Source: Thioclava dalianensis (GTDB lineage Bacteria; Pseudomonadota; Alphaproteobacteria; Rhodobacterales; Rhodobacteraceae). Taken from it: a stretch of 64,000 nucleotides of DNA. The position numbers and the translations under genes were made by a program. Below the pieces are notes generated by a model. It was not told the origin of the DNA, did no database searches, and was given only the letters and a program-made list of their open reading frames with translations. The stretch covers positions 37,765-101,764 of the forward strand of contig NZ_JHEH01000012.1 of assembly GCF_000715505.1 (NCBI RefSeq), in the 5' to 3' direction. Shown piece after piece: positions 40,154 to 48,985 of the stretch. How positions within the stretch are numbered: position 1 is the stretch's first letter; every line of letters begins with the position of its first letter.

Positions 40154-41560
40154 ATGAGTAACCCATATCGTTTGCATTGCCGGGAACTTGACGGGGAACG
40201 CACAGGCATTCTCGAATTTGACCGGGATGGCGTTGCGTTGTACTTTGTTGGTTATGGCGAATTCACGCATATCCGGGAAGATTCACCCTCATATGTCGTG
40301 ACTGAGGAAGGCAAGGTGGTCTCGCTACTCGCAAACATCGCGGGACGTCAGTCATCAACTTCAGTTGCGACCAAGTTCGGCGGGCGTGAATTTGGGCATG
40401 AGTATAACGAGTACCGAAGCGTAAGCCGAAGGGGTATTCGGTCGAATCTCGCAGTGGTCGGCGTGGATGCTTGGCGATCCGAGGACGTCGTGCAGCGCGT
40501 GACGTTCGACGTCGCGCATACGGAGCAAATCCTCGCTCATCAAGGAAAACTGCGATCGCTGGGAAGTAGCTCAAGACCATCGGATGACGATCTCATACTG
40601 TATCGTGCTGAAGTAGGTGGAATGGTTCTGACCGCTGGCTACGAAGTCAGCTATGGCCTCGAGACATGCAGCCTAAGGACGCACCGACCCACATTCTCGA
40701 TTGAGTTCAGTGCAGGTTGCTCTTTGAACGCGATTCAAGGTAGCCTTTTCGGCTATCTTGCGTTCTTGTCGTTTGTTCTTGGCGGACGCATGGCGCCTGA
40801 GGAAGTGCGCATTGATCGTATGTCCTTCGAAGAGAAGATCCGTGCCGTTGAGGCGGGAACATATATCGACGACCACGCTATTATATGGAACTGGCCTGCC
40901 GAAGGACACGAGGCGAAAGACTTGGCGTTCTATGGCGCGCCCTTCATGGCCATGAACGATGGTGAATTGACCTCATTCGTCGCCGGCCTCATCACGTGGT
41001 TTGAGCGGATCGATGAGTGGCGCGCGGCCAGCGTGAGAATGACTGAAAGCCTCCGCTTGCGCCGTGAGATTTCTGGGGAACGCCTTCTCGCAGCTTGGCG
41101 TTGGTTCGAGGAGGTGCCTCCAACCAAAGCTAAAAGAGTGATAGATAACGATGTTGTCGAGTATCTTACCGAAGCTGCTCTGAAAGGCGCTCGTGAGAAA
41201 TGCCTTGGCGCACATATCGAAGATAGGATCAAAGGATCTCTCACGCGGATCGGCGAAGAGAGCATGCGCGACCGCTTTGAGCGGCTTATACACTCAGTAG
41301 AAGAGCGCTTCGAAAGAAATGATTGTCTCGATGGTATGGTAAATCATCTCCAGAATGCCCGCTGCTTCCGAGGGCGTATTGCTCACGGGCATTTTTCTAG
41401 TCGCAATGCGGCGGAGTTGCGACAGTTCAACAAGGCGACGCTGGCTATGGAGGCTCTGTGTTTTTTGCTAACGGCACGCGACCTTCCTCTTTCTGAGGAG
41501 GCTAAGAAGCGGATCTGGGCACATCCCATTCTCGAAGAATACCAGCTTGCCTACGATTAA
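40154..41560 (+). CDS. ApeA-like HEPN protein, predicted anti-phage abortive-infection nuclease
   Basis: A 468-residue protein. The N-terminal 190 residues form beta-rich sequence as in ApeA N-terminal domain 1 (GILEFDRDGVALYFVGYGEF), followed by a helix pair with SLFGYLAFLSFVLGGRM near 196-212. The C-terminal third is helical with a HEPN R-x4-H motif, Arg406 to His411 in FRGRIAHGHF. HEPN nucleases of ApeA type cut RNA after phage infection. The gene has its own 307-base upstream region, lower GC than neighbours, and is in the phage moron position. No partner gene is needed for ApeA-type systems. The call is by pattern; activity is untested. Confidence 0.7.
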   Translation: MSNPYRLHCRELDGERTGILEFDRDGVALYFVGYGEFTHIREDSPSYVVTEEGKVVSLLANIAGRQSSTSVATKFGGREFGHEYNEYRSVSRRGIRSNLAVVGVDAWRSEDVVQRVTFDVAHTEQILAHQGKLRSLGSSSRPSDDDLILYRAEVGGMVLTAGYEVSYGLETCSLRTHRPTFSIEFSAGCSLNAIQGSLFGYLAFLSFVLGGRMAPEEVRIDRMSFEEKIRAVEAGTYIDDHAIIWNWPAEGHEAKDLAFYGAPFMAMNDGELTSFVAGLITWFERIDEWRAASVRMTESLRLRREISGERLLAAWRWFEEVPPTKAKRVIDNDVVEYLTEAALKGAREKCLGAHIEDRIKGSLTRIGEESMRDRFERLIHSVEERFERNDCLDGMVNHLQNARCFRGRIAHGHFSSRNAAELRQFNKATLAMEALCFLLTARDLPLSEEAKKRIWAHPILEEYQLAYD

Positions 41561-41788
41561 CATGGATAGAATACTGGACATTTACCTTTCGGCAAAACAT
41601 GGCCGTTACGCCCTATCCGGCAAAAACTCAACCCGCCCAGTTTGAACGGCGTCTTCCCGCGCGTTTGAATTTATCGGTTCAGGCTGACAAGCTGTGATGC
41701 CCACGGCTGCCTGTTTAAGTGCCCGCCATAAGCCATTCTCTGTTCCCGCATCGGATCGTTAAGGAGCACCGGATATCGTAAAGGGGGG

Positions 41789-41817
41789 TTGACGCATCAC
41801 ATTATCTTCCCTTAACA
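41789..41817 (+). promoter_or_regulatory. Putative late promoter
   Basis: TTGACG (41789-41794), a 17-base spacer and TTAACA (41812-41817). It is the only good sigma-70-like match before the structural genes and is followed by the terminator-bearing leader. Confidence 0.55.
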
Positions 41818-41877
41818 GTCGAAATTGACGAAGGTTCTGTGGCCCCTGTTGAAAGATACATGCCATGGCTCCGGGCG

Positions 41878-41909
41878 GTCGAAATCGCATGTTTTCCCCC
41901 GATTTCGAC
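41878..41909 (+). repeat. Inverted repeat in the late leader (possible antiterminator recognition site)
   Basis: GTCGAAATCG pairs perfectly with CGATTTCGAC across a 12-base loop, and an extra GTCGAAAT copy lies at 41819-41826. Its position between the promoter and two terminators is like put/nut sites. Inference from position. Confidence 0.45.
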
Positions 41910-41983
41910 TGTATTCCGTCAAGTCCGGGCAACCACGCGAGAGCGCCGCTGCCTGTGACACTGCTACTGCTATTGAAGATTGC

Positions 41984-42011
41984 GGCCCGGCTGAAAAGCC
42001 CGGGCCTTTTT
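41984..42011 (+). terminator. Intrinsic terminator 1 in the late leader
   Basis: GGCCCGG and CCGGGCC arms around a nine-base loop, followed by five T residues. Confidence 0.8.
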
Positions 42012-42099
42012 CATATCTGACGTTCGATTGAGATATGAACACCGGCAGTGGAGGGCGCGATGAAACGCATCTGATCTTATTTCTCGTCCATCGGCATGA

Positions 42100-42135
42100 A
42101 GGCCGGTCGCAGGTCATTCTGCGGCTGGCCTTTTT
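42100..42135 (+). terminator. Intrinsic terminator 2 in the late leader
   Basis: A 13-bp stem (AGGCCGGTCGCAG with CTGCGGCTGGCCT, two G-T pairs) and a six-base loop, followed by a T tract. It is strong and lies only 26 bases before the first structural gene. Confidence 0.85.
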
Positions 42136-42160
42136 CATAACGGAAGGCGTGGAGGCTGCG

Positions 42161-42733
42161 ATGTTCAGCGTAGGCGAAATCGATGTGAAGGGTTTGCGGC
42201 AGTTCGAAAACATGCTGGGCGCGTTGGGGGCGGAGGCGCCAAAGGCCGTGAACCGCGCGATCAACCGCACGGGCGATATGGCCAAGACGCAGGTGGTGAA
42301 GGAATTGGCGCGCCAGACGGGCCTGCCGCAGAAGCTCATCCGCCGCTCGGTCAAGGTCACACGGTCCTCGTGGACGCATTTGGAGTATCAACTGCACTCG
42401 GCGGGCGGTGACGTGTCGCTGAAGTACTTCAAGAAGCGCGAAACCGATGAGGGTGTGCGCGCCTATCTGGGCGATCAGCGCGGCTGGGATTGGTTCGCGG
42501 AGTCGTTCTTTCGGGCTGGCCGCTGGCCGCGCCCGCGCCAGCAGATCAGCTGGAGCCATGGCCATGTCTTCGTGCGGGTTGGGGGGCGGACGGATCTGGA
42601 GAAGGTCACGTCCGGCGTCTTCATCCCGATTGAGATGGTCGAGGGGGCGACGGCCAAAGCCTTCGAGGACTCGGTCACGAACAACCTGCCGCGCCGGTTG
42701 GATCATGAGATCAGTCGCGCCTTGGGGCTGTGA
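42161..42733 (+). CDS. Minor tail protein Z-like (lambda gpZ family)
   Basis: A 190-residue protein. The N-terminal half (FENMLGALGAEAPKAVNRAI, then TQVVKELARQTGLPQKLIRR) matches the minor tail Z family, which acts at tail completion or head-tail joining. The start at 42161 follows GGAGG; the longer frame from 42035 runs through the terminator. It is unusual that this gene leads the late operon, before the terminase. Confidence 0.75.
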   Translation: MFSVGEIDVKGLRQFENMLGALGAEAPKAVNRAINRTGDMAKTQVVKELARQTGLPQKLIRRSVKVTRSSWTHLEYQLHSAGGDVSLKYFKKRETDEGVRAYLGDQRGWDWFAESFFRAGRWPRPRQQISWSHGHVFVRVGGRTDLEKVTSGVFIPIEMVEGATAKAFEDSVTNNLPRRLDHEISRALGL

Positions 42734-42966
42734 GCGCGCGCTTACATCACAACAGTAAGCGGCCCGAACGCGTCCAAATCGGCCCCACAAAAAAAGGGAC
42801 CGTACGGCGGGCCAGTGGCACGCGGTGCGTAGGCAGCCCGAGGGATCGGCAGTCAGACGGCTTTTGCAAAGCCTTAACACCAAGGCCCCGGCTTAACGGC
42901 TGGGGCTTAACACTGGGGGCAGGTTGGCCGCGCGCCAGATTTAAGGGGGGGCTTTAGGGGGGCGCA
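42734..42966. other. Gap between the Z-like gene and the terminase small subunit gene
   Basis: No gene supported. The AAGGCCCCGGC/GCTGGGGCTT hairpin at about 42891-42909 may be a weak terminator or processing site. Confidence 0.45.
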
Positions 42967-43653
42967 ATGAGCGTTGAGCGGTTTGTTTCACAGGCGGAAT
43001 TGGCGCGCGAGCTGGGTGTGAGCCGGGCTGCGGTCAGCCAGTGGAAGGCCAAGGATATTCTGCGCGACGACGCGTTCTCCGAGCCGGGGAAGTCCGGCAA
43101 GATCATCCTCAGCGTGGCCATCGCGCAGGTGCGCCGCAACCGCGATGTCGGCCAGTCCCTGGGCAATGGGATCGCCACGCGGACCGCCGTGGAGGCGGAT
43201 CCTCCCGAGGTGATCCCGGAGCCCCCCGAGGCGCAGCCCAGCCTACCGATGCGCGCGGCCGCTCCGGTCGCTGAGACGGCACCGGCCAGTGCTGCGGGCC
43301 CGAAGGTCGACCGGATCGAGGATCAGCTCAAGCGCGCCAAGCTCGAAGAGCAGCTGCGGCGCAACCGTATTCAGGCCGCAGAAGAGGCCGCACGCCAAGG
43401 CCAGTTGATGGCGGCGGAAGATGCCCGCGAGCAGATGGCGCGCATCGCGGGGATGATGCTGCAGATCTTTGAGGGCGCTTTGCCGGATTTTGCCTCGGCG
43501 ATGGCGGCGCAGTTCGATCTGCCGCAGCGCGATGTTCTGCATCTGCTGCGCGCGGAGTTCAAAAAGGTCCGCAAGACCGCCTCGATGAAAGAGCGCATGC
43601 GGGCGGACACAGTGGAGCGGGCTGTAACAGCCCTGGTTGATCTGGAGGTCTGA
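42967..43653 (+). CDS. Terminase small subunit (Nu1-like)
   Basis: A 228-residue protein with an N-terminal HTH (SQAELARELGVSRAAVSQWK), a proline-rich linker (residues about 78-110) and a long helix rich in Arg/Glu (LKRAKLEEQLRRNRIQAAEE). Lambda Nu1-type subunits recognise the packaging site and bring in gpA. Its stop overlaps the start of the large subunit (TGATG). Confidence 0.8.
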   Translation: MSVERFVSQAELARELGVSRAAVSQWKAKDILRDDAFSEPGKSGKIILSVAIAQVRRNRDVGQSLGNGIATRTAVEADPPEVIPEPPEAQPSLPMRAAAPVAETAPASAAGPKVDRIEDQLKRAKLEEQLRRNRIQAAEEAARQGQLMAAEDAREQMARIAGMMLQIFEGALPDFASAMAAQFDLPQRDVLHLLRAEFKKVRKTASMKERMRADTVERAVTALVDLEV

Positions 43654-45623
43654 TGCTGGATGTTGCCGTGACCAGCGCTGAATGGATGGTGCGCGATGTG
43701 CTGGCGGAGATCTTGGATCCACCGCCGCCCGTCGATTACCTGACCTGGGCCGAAGAAAACATCGTCTTCTCTGCGCGCGAAAGCCCGCTGCCCGGGCCCT
43801 ATAACCGGGAGCGGTTCAGCTATTTTGACGAGATCCTGGTGGCGCTTTCGCCCGATGATCCGTGCCGGATCGTGACCTTGTCGAAATCCGCCCAGCTGGG
43901 CGGCACGGTGCTGGCCAATATTTTTACCGGCGGCTCCATGGATATGGATCCGGGCGACTTCCTCTATGTCCATCCGACCGATGAGAACGCGCGGCGTTGG
44001 TCGAAAATGAAGCTCTCGCCGATGCTCAAGGGCACCACGGCGCTGCGCAATATCTTCCCGATGAAGGCCCGCGACGGGCAGGACTCGGTGTTTTACAAAG
44101 AGCGCCGGGACGGGCGCGGCGCGATCCAGATCTCCGGGGCCAACTCGCCGGCCTCGCTCTCGCAGGTGTCGATGTCGCGGCAGGTTCAGGATGACCTGGC
44201 CAAATGGGACATGAACAGCGCGGGCGATCCCGAGACGCAGGCCGATAGCCGCAGTCAGGGCTATGAGTTTGCCAAGATTTTTAAGATTTCGACGCCGATG
44301 GTGGTGCCGGGCTGCCGGATCACCAAGAACTTTGAGGCGGGCAGTCAGGAATTTTTATACGTGCCATGCCCGCATGATGAATGCGGCCACATGCAGGTGC
44401 TCGAATGGGAGAACATGCTGGCGGGGCTCGATGAGGAGCACCCGGAGCGGGCGCATTTTACCTGCGAGAGCTGCGGGGCGGCGATTGAAGAGCACCACCG
44501 CCCGAAGATGCTGCGCGGGGCCAAGTGGGTAGCGTCGAACCCGAAGATGAAGCGGGTGCACCGCTCGTTCTATCTCTGGTCGGCCTATTCGCTGCTGCAG
44601 TCTTTTGAGCGCATCGCGCGCTCGTGGCTCTCGGCCAAGGGCGATCCGCCAAAGGAGCAGACGTTTTGGAATGACGTGGTGGGCAAAGCTTACCGTGTGC
44701 TGGGCGAGGCCCCGCCCTGGGAAGATATTCGCGACCGCGCTGCGGAGGCGGATTACACCCATGGCAGCATCCCTGCGGGCTATCCGCTGCTGACCTGCGG
44801 CGTGGATTGTCAGGGGGACCGGGTTGAGTGGCAGGTGGTCGCGTGGGGCCAGAACAAGCGCCGCGCAGTGGTCGAGTATGGTGTGTTCAACGGGCATATC
44901 TCCGATGAGCAATGCCAGGCCAAGCTGAACGGGCTTTTGCGGCAGGGATTTCGCAATGCCTATGGGCGGATGATCGAGATCGACCTGCTGGCGATCGATG
45001 GCAACGCCTATACCGAGGACGTTTGGGACTGGGCGCGCAGGCATCCGGCGGCCCGCGTGATCATGGTGCGCGGCGTGCATCCCGAGGGCGCGCCACTGCT
45101 GGCGCAGGTCAAAAAAGAGCGCAACCGGCGCGGCAAGATCGTGCGCTATTCGAAGCGGTTTTTTAACTTCGCCTCTTCGGTGATGAAAATGGGGCTCTAC
45201 CGCAACCTCAAGAAGGATGACCCGGAGGAGCGCGGCTATATCGCCCTGCCCAAAGGGCTGGAGGATGAGTTCTATCGCCAGCTCACGGCGGAGACGCGCA
45301 AGGCGCAAAAGGCCAAGTCGGGCTTTACCCGCTATCTTTGGGTGAAAGATCCCAACCAGGCGAACGAGGCGCTGGACACGCATCTGCAGGCGGAGGCGGC
45401 CAGCATTCGCCTTGGAGTGCGCACGCTGCCCGATGCTGAATGGGAGCGCGTGATGGCCGAGCGCGAATGCCCGCCGCAAGACGTGCAGGGCGATTTTGAA
45501 GATCTGTTGATGGCAGTCCAGCCGCAGGCCGCGCCTGAGGCGGCGGAGCCATCAGCTGACGACACACCCGCCGTGCAGGCCAAAGAGCGTGCGCGCTCGA
45601 AGTGGAGAAACAGGACGCGATGA
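43653..45623 (+). CDS. Terminase large subunit (lambda gpA family)
   Basis: A 656-residue packaging ATPase/nuclease. It has the GpA-type start of the motor region (RERFSYFDEILVALSPDDPC, then LSKSAQLGGTVLANIFTG in place of a classical Walker A), a zinc-ribbon-like pair (CPHDEC and CESC) near 230-270, and the nuclease-domain start GVDCQGDRVEWQVVAWG near 388. It cuts and pumps concatemeric DNA into proheads. Its length equals that of lambda gpA. The stop overlaps the portal start by four bases. Confidence 0.92.
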   Translation: MLDVAVTSAEWMVRDVLAEILDPPPPVDYLTWAEENIVFSARESPLPGPYNRERFSYFDEILVALSPDDPCRIVTLSKSAQLGGTVLANIFTGGSMDMDPGDFLYVHPTDENARRWSKMKLSPMLKGTTALRNIFPMKARDGQDSVFYKERRDGRGAIQISGANSPASLSQVSMSRQVQDDLAKWDMNSAGDPETQADSRSQGYEFAKIFKISTPMVVPGCRITKNFEAGSQEFLYVPCPHDECGHMQVLEWENMLAGLDEEHPERAHFTCESCGAAIEEHHRPKMLRGAKWVASNPKMKRVHRSFYLWSAYSLLQSFERIARSWLSAKGDPPKEQTFWNDVVGKAYRVLGEAPPWEDIRDRAAEADYTHGSIPAGYPLLTCGVDCQGDRVEWQVVAWGQNKRRAVVEYGVFNGHISDEQCQAKLNGLLRQGFRNAYGRMIEIDLLAIDGNAYTEDVWDWARRHPAARVIMVRGVHPEGAPLLAQVKKERNRRGKIVRYSKRFFNFASSVMKMGLYRNLKKDDPEERGYIALPKGLEDEFYRQLTAETRKAQKAKSGFTRYLWVKDPNQANEALDTHLQAEAASIRLGVRTLPDAEWERVMAERECPPQDVQGDFEDLLMAVQPQAAPEAAEPSADDTPAVQAKERARSKWRNRTR

Positions 45624-47215
45624 GCAAATTCGCACGTATCTTTGGCAAGGCAGTGGGCCGAGGGCAGGCACACAAGCCGGTTGGACCTGCGCGCCCGACC
45701 GCCCGTTATCTGCGCGACACCAAGAGTGGCGTCATTGCCTCGCGGGTCGCCCCCCTGAGCAATCACCGCGATGATGTGCGTAGGTCTTGGGAGCGCGCGG
45801 CGGGGCTTGCGATGGATCTGATCCAGAACAGCGGGCGGCTGAAAGGGGCCACCGATCAGGTGCTGGCCGATACGGTCGGGGTGGGGCTGACGCTGACACC
45901 CGATCCCGATCTGGCGGGCTTAGGCTATGATGAGACGGAAAAGGCCGACTGGATCCGCTTGGTCAAGAAGCGCTGGCGGGCCTATTGGCACAATGCGCGC
46001 GAATGCGACATGCGTGGCAAGCTGACGGGGCCGCAAATGGTCGATATCGCGATGCGCTGGCATATCGCCTATGGCGAGAGCACGGGCGTGTTCGACTTCT
46101 TCACGGCCTCCGAGCGCCGCCATTACGGGATTACCTGTGGCACGAAACTGTGCCTCGTGCCGCCCGCACGGCTGGTGCAAGATACCAGCCCGCTTGAGGG
46201 GCTGTTCCAGGGCGTGCAGCACGATGGCAAGGGCCGTGCGGTCGCCTATCGGTTTGAGACTGTCACCAACGGCTTCAAATCGAAGCGCGATTATGCGGCT
46301 TATGATGCCGATGGCCGTCCGCTGGTGATGCATGTGTTTGATCCGATGGATGCCACGGATGTGCGCGGGATCTCGGTCCTGGCGCCTGCCTTCCGCAAGC
46401 ACATTCAGGCGGAAATGCTCGATGATGCAACCTTGCAGATGGCGATCTTGCAGACGGTCTTTGCGATCACGCTGACCAGCGAAGCGCCCAGCCAAGACGC
46501 CTATGAGGCGCTGGAGGTTTTGAAGGAAAGCGAGGGCGGGACGTCCTATGCGCAGGAATATCTGGATTATTTGGGCTCGCAGCTCGACCGCGCGGCGGAA
46601 AGCCGGATCTCGGTCGGGGCGGATCCGCAAGTCTCGCATCTCGGGCCCGGCGAGCGCTTGGGCATGGAGACGGCAAAGATCCCGGGGCAGGATTTTTTGC
46701 CGTTCTCGAACAGTCTGGCGCGCGACATGGCCCGCACGATCGGGATCACCTATGGCGGCCTGACCATGGATTGGACGGCTGCGACCTATGCCAGCACGCG
46801 GATGGAGAATGCCTCGATCTGGCCGGTGGTGATGCGGCGGCGCGAGCGGATCGCAGCCCCGATGTGCCAGATGGTCTATCAAAACTGGCTCGATGAGGAG
46901 GTGGGGGAGGGCCGCATTCCGTTCAAAGGCGGATATGGCGTGTTCCGTGCCAATCGCGAGCGGGTGAGTACTGCGAATTGGCAGGGCCCGGCCAAGCCCA
47001 CGGCGGATGATGCTAAATCGGCCCGGGCCTCGAGCGAGCGGCTGAGCAATGGCACCAGCTCGATTGCCATTGAGACGGGCGATTTGGGCGTCGATGCGGA
47101 CGCGCTCTTTGAGGAGCGGCAGCGCGAGCACCAACGCTATGTCGATGCCGGCATGGTCTCGCCCTATGCCCCGCGGGCCCAGACGCCGGGTGTCGAGACG
47201 GAGGGCAAGCCGTGA
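45620..47215 (+). CDS. Portal protein (lambda gpB family)
   Basis: A 531-residue portal protein with the lambda family pattern in the middle (EMLDDATLQMAILQTVFAIT) and a C-terminal TYASTRMENASIWPVVMRRR segment. The dodecameric portal is the DNA entry vertex and connects to the tail. The ATG at 45620 overlaps the terminase stop; the longer frame upstream is a shadow. Confidence 0.92.
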   Translation: MSKFARIFGKAVGRGQAHKPVGPARPTARYLRDTKSGVIASRVAPLSNHRDDVRRSWERAAGLAMDLIQNSGRLKGATDQVLADTVGVGLTLTPDPDLAGLGYDETEKADWIRLVKKRWRAYWHNARECDMRGKLTGPQMVDIAMRWHIAYGESTGVFDFFTASERRHYGITCGTKLCLVPPARLVQDTSPLEGLFQGVQHDGKGRAVAYRFETVTNGFKSKRDYAAYDADGRPLVMHVFDPMDATDVRGISVLAPAFRKHIQAEMLDDATLQMAILQTVFAITLTSEAPSQDAYEALEVLKESEGGTSYAQEYLDYLGSQLDRAAESRISVGADPQVSHLGPGERLGMETAKIPGQDFLPFSNSLARDMARTIGITYGGLTMDWTAATYASTRMENASIWPVVMRRRERIAAPMCQMVYQNWLDEEVGEGRIPFKGGYGVFRANRERVSTANWQGPAKPTADDAKSARASSERLSNGTSSIAIETGDLGVDADALFEERQREHQRYVDAGMVSPYAPRAQTPGVETEGKP

Positions 47216-47475
47216 GCACCATGAAGGTGGGCCAAGACATCGTGCAGATGGAGGATCCCTGCGCGATGGCTGCGGCGTTGCGCAAGGTTCGGATCCGGCT
47301 TTCGGCGGGACAGATGCGCGAGACGGTGCGGATGGACGGCGAAGAGGTGACGTTCCAGCGCGCGCGGCTCGATGATCTGAAGGCGCTGATCGCCGAATAT
47401 GAAAATGCCTGTCGCCGCAAGAGTGGCGGCGGGGCCCGCATGCGCCATGCGAAGCGGTTCCGCTTCACCGGCTAA
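47212..47475 (+). CDS. Head-tail joining protein (gpW-like)
   Basis: An 87-residue protein. The AAALRKVRIRLSAGQMRETV and LDDLKALIAEYENA segments fit the gpW family, which seals the portal and binds the tail. Lambda order is A-W-B; here it follows the portal. Overlaps the portal stop by four bases. Confidence 0.75.
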   Translation: MSTMKVGQDIVQMEDPCAMAAALRKVRIRLSAGQMRETVRMDGEEVTFQRARLDDLKALIAEYENACRRKSGGGARMRHAKRFRFTG

Positions 47476-47499
47476 GCCTCAATACAACAGGAGAGAGAG

Positions 47500-48588
47500 A
47501 TGGCAGTGATTGTCGAGGACGGTCAGCTGACGCTGACCGGCTATGTCGGTGAGTCCACGCTCGAGATCGACGGCTGGGTGATCTTTGACGGGTTTACCCA
47601 TGCCGAGGTGGTCGCAGCGCTCGGGGAGTTTGGCCCGGACGAAGACCTGGTCGTGCATATCAACAGCGGCGGGGGCGTTGCGACCGAGGGCACGGCGATC
47701 CGCTCGGCGCTGGCCGATCGCGAAGGCCGGACCGATGTGGTGATCGATGGGATTGCAGCCTCGGCGGCCTCGTTGATCGCGATGGCGGGCGACACGGTGA
47801 GCATGTCGCTGGGCTCGCTTTTGATGATCCATGATCCGTCCGGGTTCACCTGGGGCACGGTTGAGGATCACGAGAAGACCATCAAGGGGCTCAACAGCTT
47901 GGGCAACACCTATGCCCGGGTCTATGCGCGCAAGTCGGGCAAGAGCGATGCAGATTGCCGCGCCATCATGCGCGTCGAGACGTGGTTCACGCCGGAAGAG
48001 GCGGTCGCTGCAGGCTTTGTCGATCGCGCCATCGATGATGCGGCCGAGGCGGTCGCGGCCTTTCCCTACCAGCACTATGCCCATGCGCCGCGCGATCTCG
48101 TGGCGATGGCCAAGAGCAATAACTGGCGCCCGCCCGTGCCTGTCACGGCGGGCTCCAAACCCAACGTCCCCACACTCGCCAAGGAAAAGGAGACACCCAC
48201 CATGGCACAAAAACCGAACGCGGCGGCGACACCCGCGCCCCCTGCCGCCCCGGCTCCGAGCGCAACTGCGGTCAGTGCCGATCAGGTCAAGGCGCGGATC
48301 AAAGCCATCACGGAAGATGATGCGGCGCAGGGCCATGAGGCGCTGGCCAAGCATCTGGCTTTTGACACCGACATGCCTGCCGAGGAGGCGGTGGCGGCGC
48401 TCAAGGCAGCGGCGAGCGATGCGCCGGTCAAGCCCACCGAGGATGTGCCGGATGCGGCCAGCTATCAGGCGCGCCGGAGTGCTGCGTCCGATCTCGCCCA
48501 GCCCGCGCCGGGTCCGCAGGCCAAGCCGAAGGCCGCCATCAATACCGGGGGCATCTATGCCGCCCGTCGCAACGCAAAGGAGGTGTAA
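47500..48588 (+). CDS. Prohead protease, ClpP/S49-like, with C-terminal scaffold-like extension
   Basis: A 362-residue protein. The ClpP-like part spans about residues 25-185, with the nucleophile Ser in IAASAASLIAMAGD and the His in MIHDPSGF. The rest is disordered, Ala/Pro rich (AATPAPPAAPAPSATA), as expected for the fused assembly scaffold of lambda C/Nu3. An internal ATG at 48202 (MAQKPNAAATPAPPA) preceded by GGAG may give a separate scaffold, like Nu3. Confidence 0.85.
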   Translation: MAVIVEDGQLTLTGYVGESTLEIDGWVIFDGFTHAEVVAALGEFGPDEDLVVHINSGGGVATEGTAIRSALADREGRTDVVIDGIAASAASLIAMAGDTVSMSLGSLLMIHDPSGFTWGTVEDHEKTIKGLNSLGNTYARVYARKSGKSDADCRAIMRVETWFTPEEAVAAGFVDRAIDDAAEAVAAFPYQHYAHAPRDLVAMAKSNNWRPPVPVTAGSKPNVPTLAKEKETPTMAQKPNAAATPAPPAAPAPSATAVSADQVKARIKAITEDDAAQGHEALAKHLAFDTDMPAEEAVAALKAAASDAPVKPTEDVPDAASYQARRSAASDLAQPAPGPQAKPKAAINTGGIYAARRNAKEV

Positions 48589-48591
48589 GCC

Positions 48592-48972
48592 ATGGAAAAC
48601 GTCACCATGCAGACCCGCAATCTGGTGTTCCTGCTCTCTGAGGCGGCAGGACGGCGCTCGCGCAGCCTGATCACGATCGCCAGCGGCGCGGGCAAGGTGT
48701 CGCCCGGAACGGTGCTGGGGAAGGTCACGGCGACCGGCGAATACGTCGCATCGCCGGCCGCCGAGACCGTCGGGTTGGAAGGGGCGGAGACCGCCGTCGC
48801 CATCCTCGCCTATGGGGTTGATGCCACCGATCAGGCGGTGGAGGTGGCTGCGATTGATCGCGATGCCGAAGCCAAGATGCCGATGCTGAAGTTTGACGTG
48901 TCGGTCGATGACCAAACCAAAATCGACGCCAAGGTCGCGCAGCTCGACGCTGTCGGCATCCGCGCGCGCTAA
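48592..48972 (+). CDS. Head decoration protein (lambda D-like)
   Basis: A 126-residue protein with the gpD-type core (NLVFLLSEAAGRRSRSLITI, then GTVLGKVTATGEYV). These trimers cement the expanded capsid at threefold axes. It lies between the protease and the major capsid gene as in lambda. Confidence 0.85.
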   Translation: MENVTMQTRNLVFLLSEAAGRRSRSLITIASGAGKVSPGTVLGKVTATGEYVASPAAETVGLEGAETAVAILAYGVDATDQAVEVAAIDRDAEAKMPMLKFDVSVDDQTKIDAKVAQLDAVGIRAR

Positions 48973-48985
48973 GGAGGACGCTTTT

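Larger units (their letters stand above)
41561..42160. other. Late-operon leader region
   Basis: This 600-base non-coding region holds the late promoter (41789-41817), an inverted repeat (41878-41909) and two intrinsic terminators (41984-42011 and 42100-42135) before the first structural gene. Open frames at 41825 (plus) and 41812 (minus) cross these elements and are rejected. Upstream of the promoter (41561-41788) I see nothing recognisable. Confidence 0.7.

Noticed and set aside
41825..42031. A short frame in the late leader
   Set aside because: It spans the inverted repeat and the first terminator, which explain the sequence better than a gene.
42035..42160. Upstream extension of the Z-like gene to 42035
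   Set aside because: It would include the second terminator hairpin; GGAGG lies just before the ATG at 42161.
42730..42957. A 75-residue frame after the Z-like gene
   Set aside because: Composition and lack of binding site suggest a chance frame; it also covers a hairpin region.
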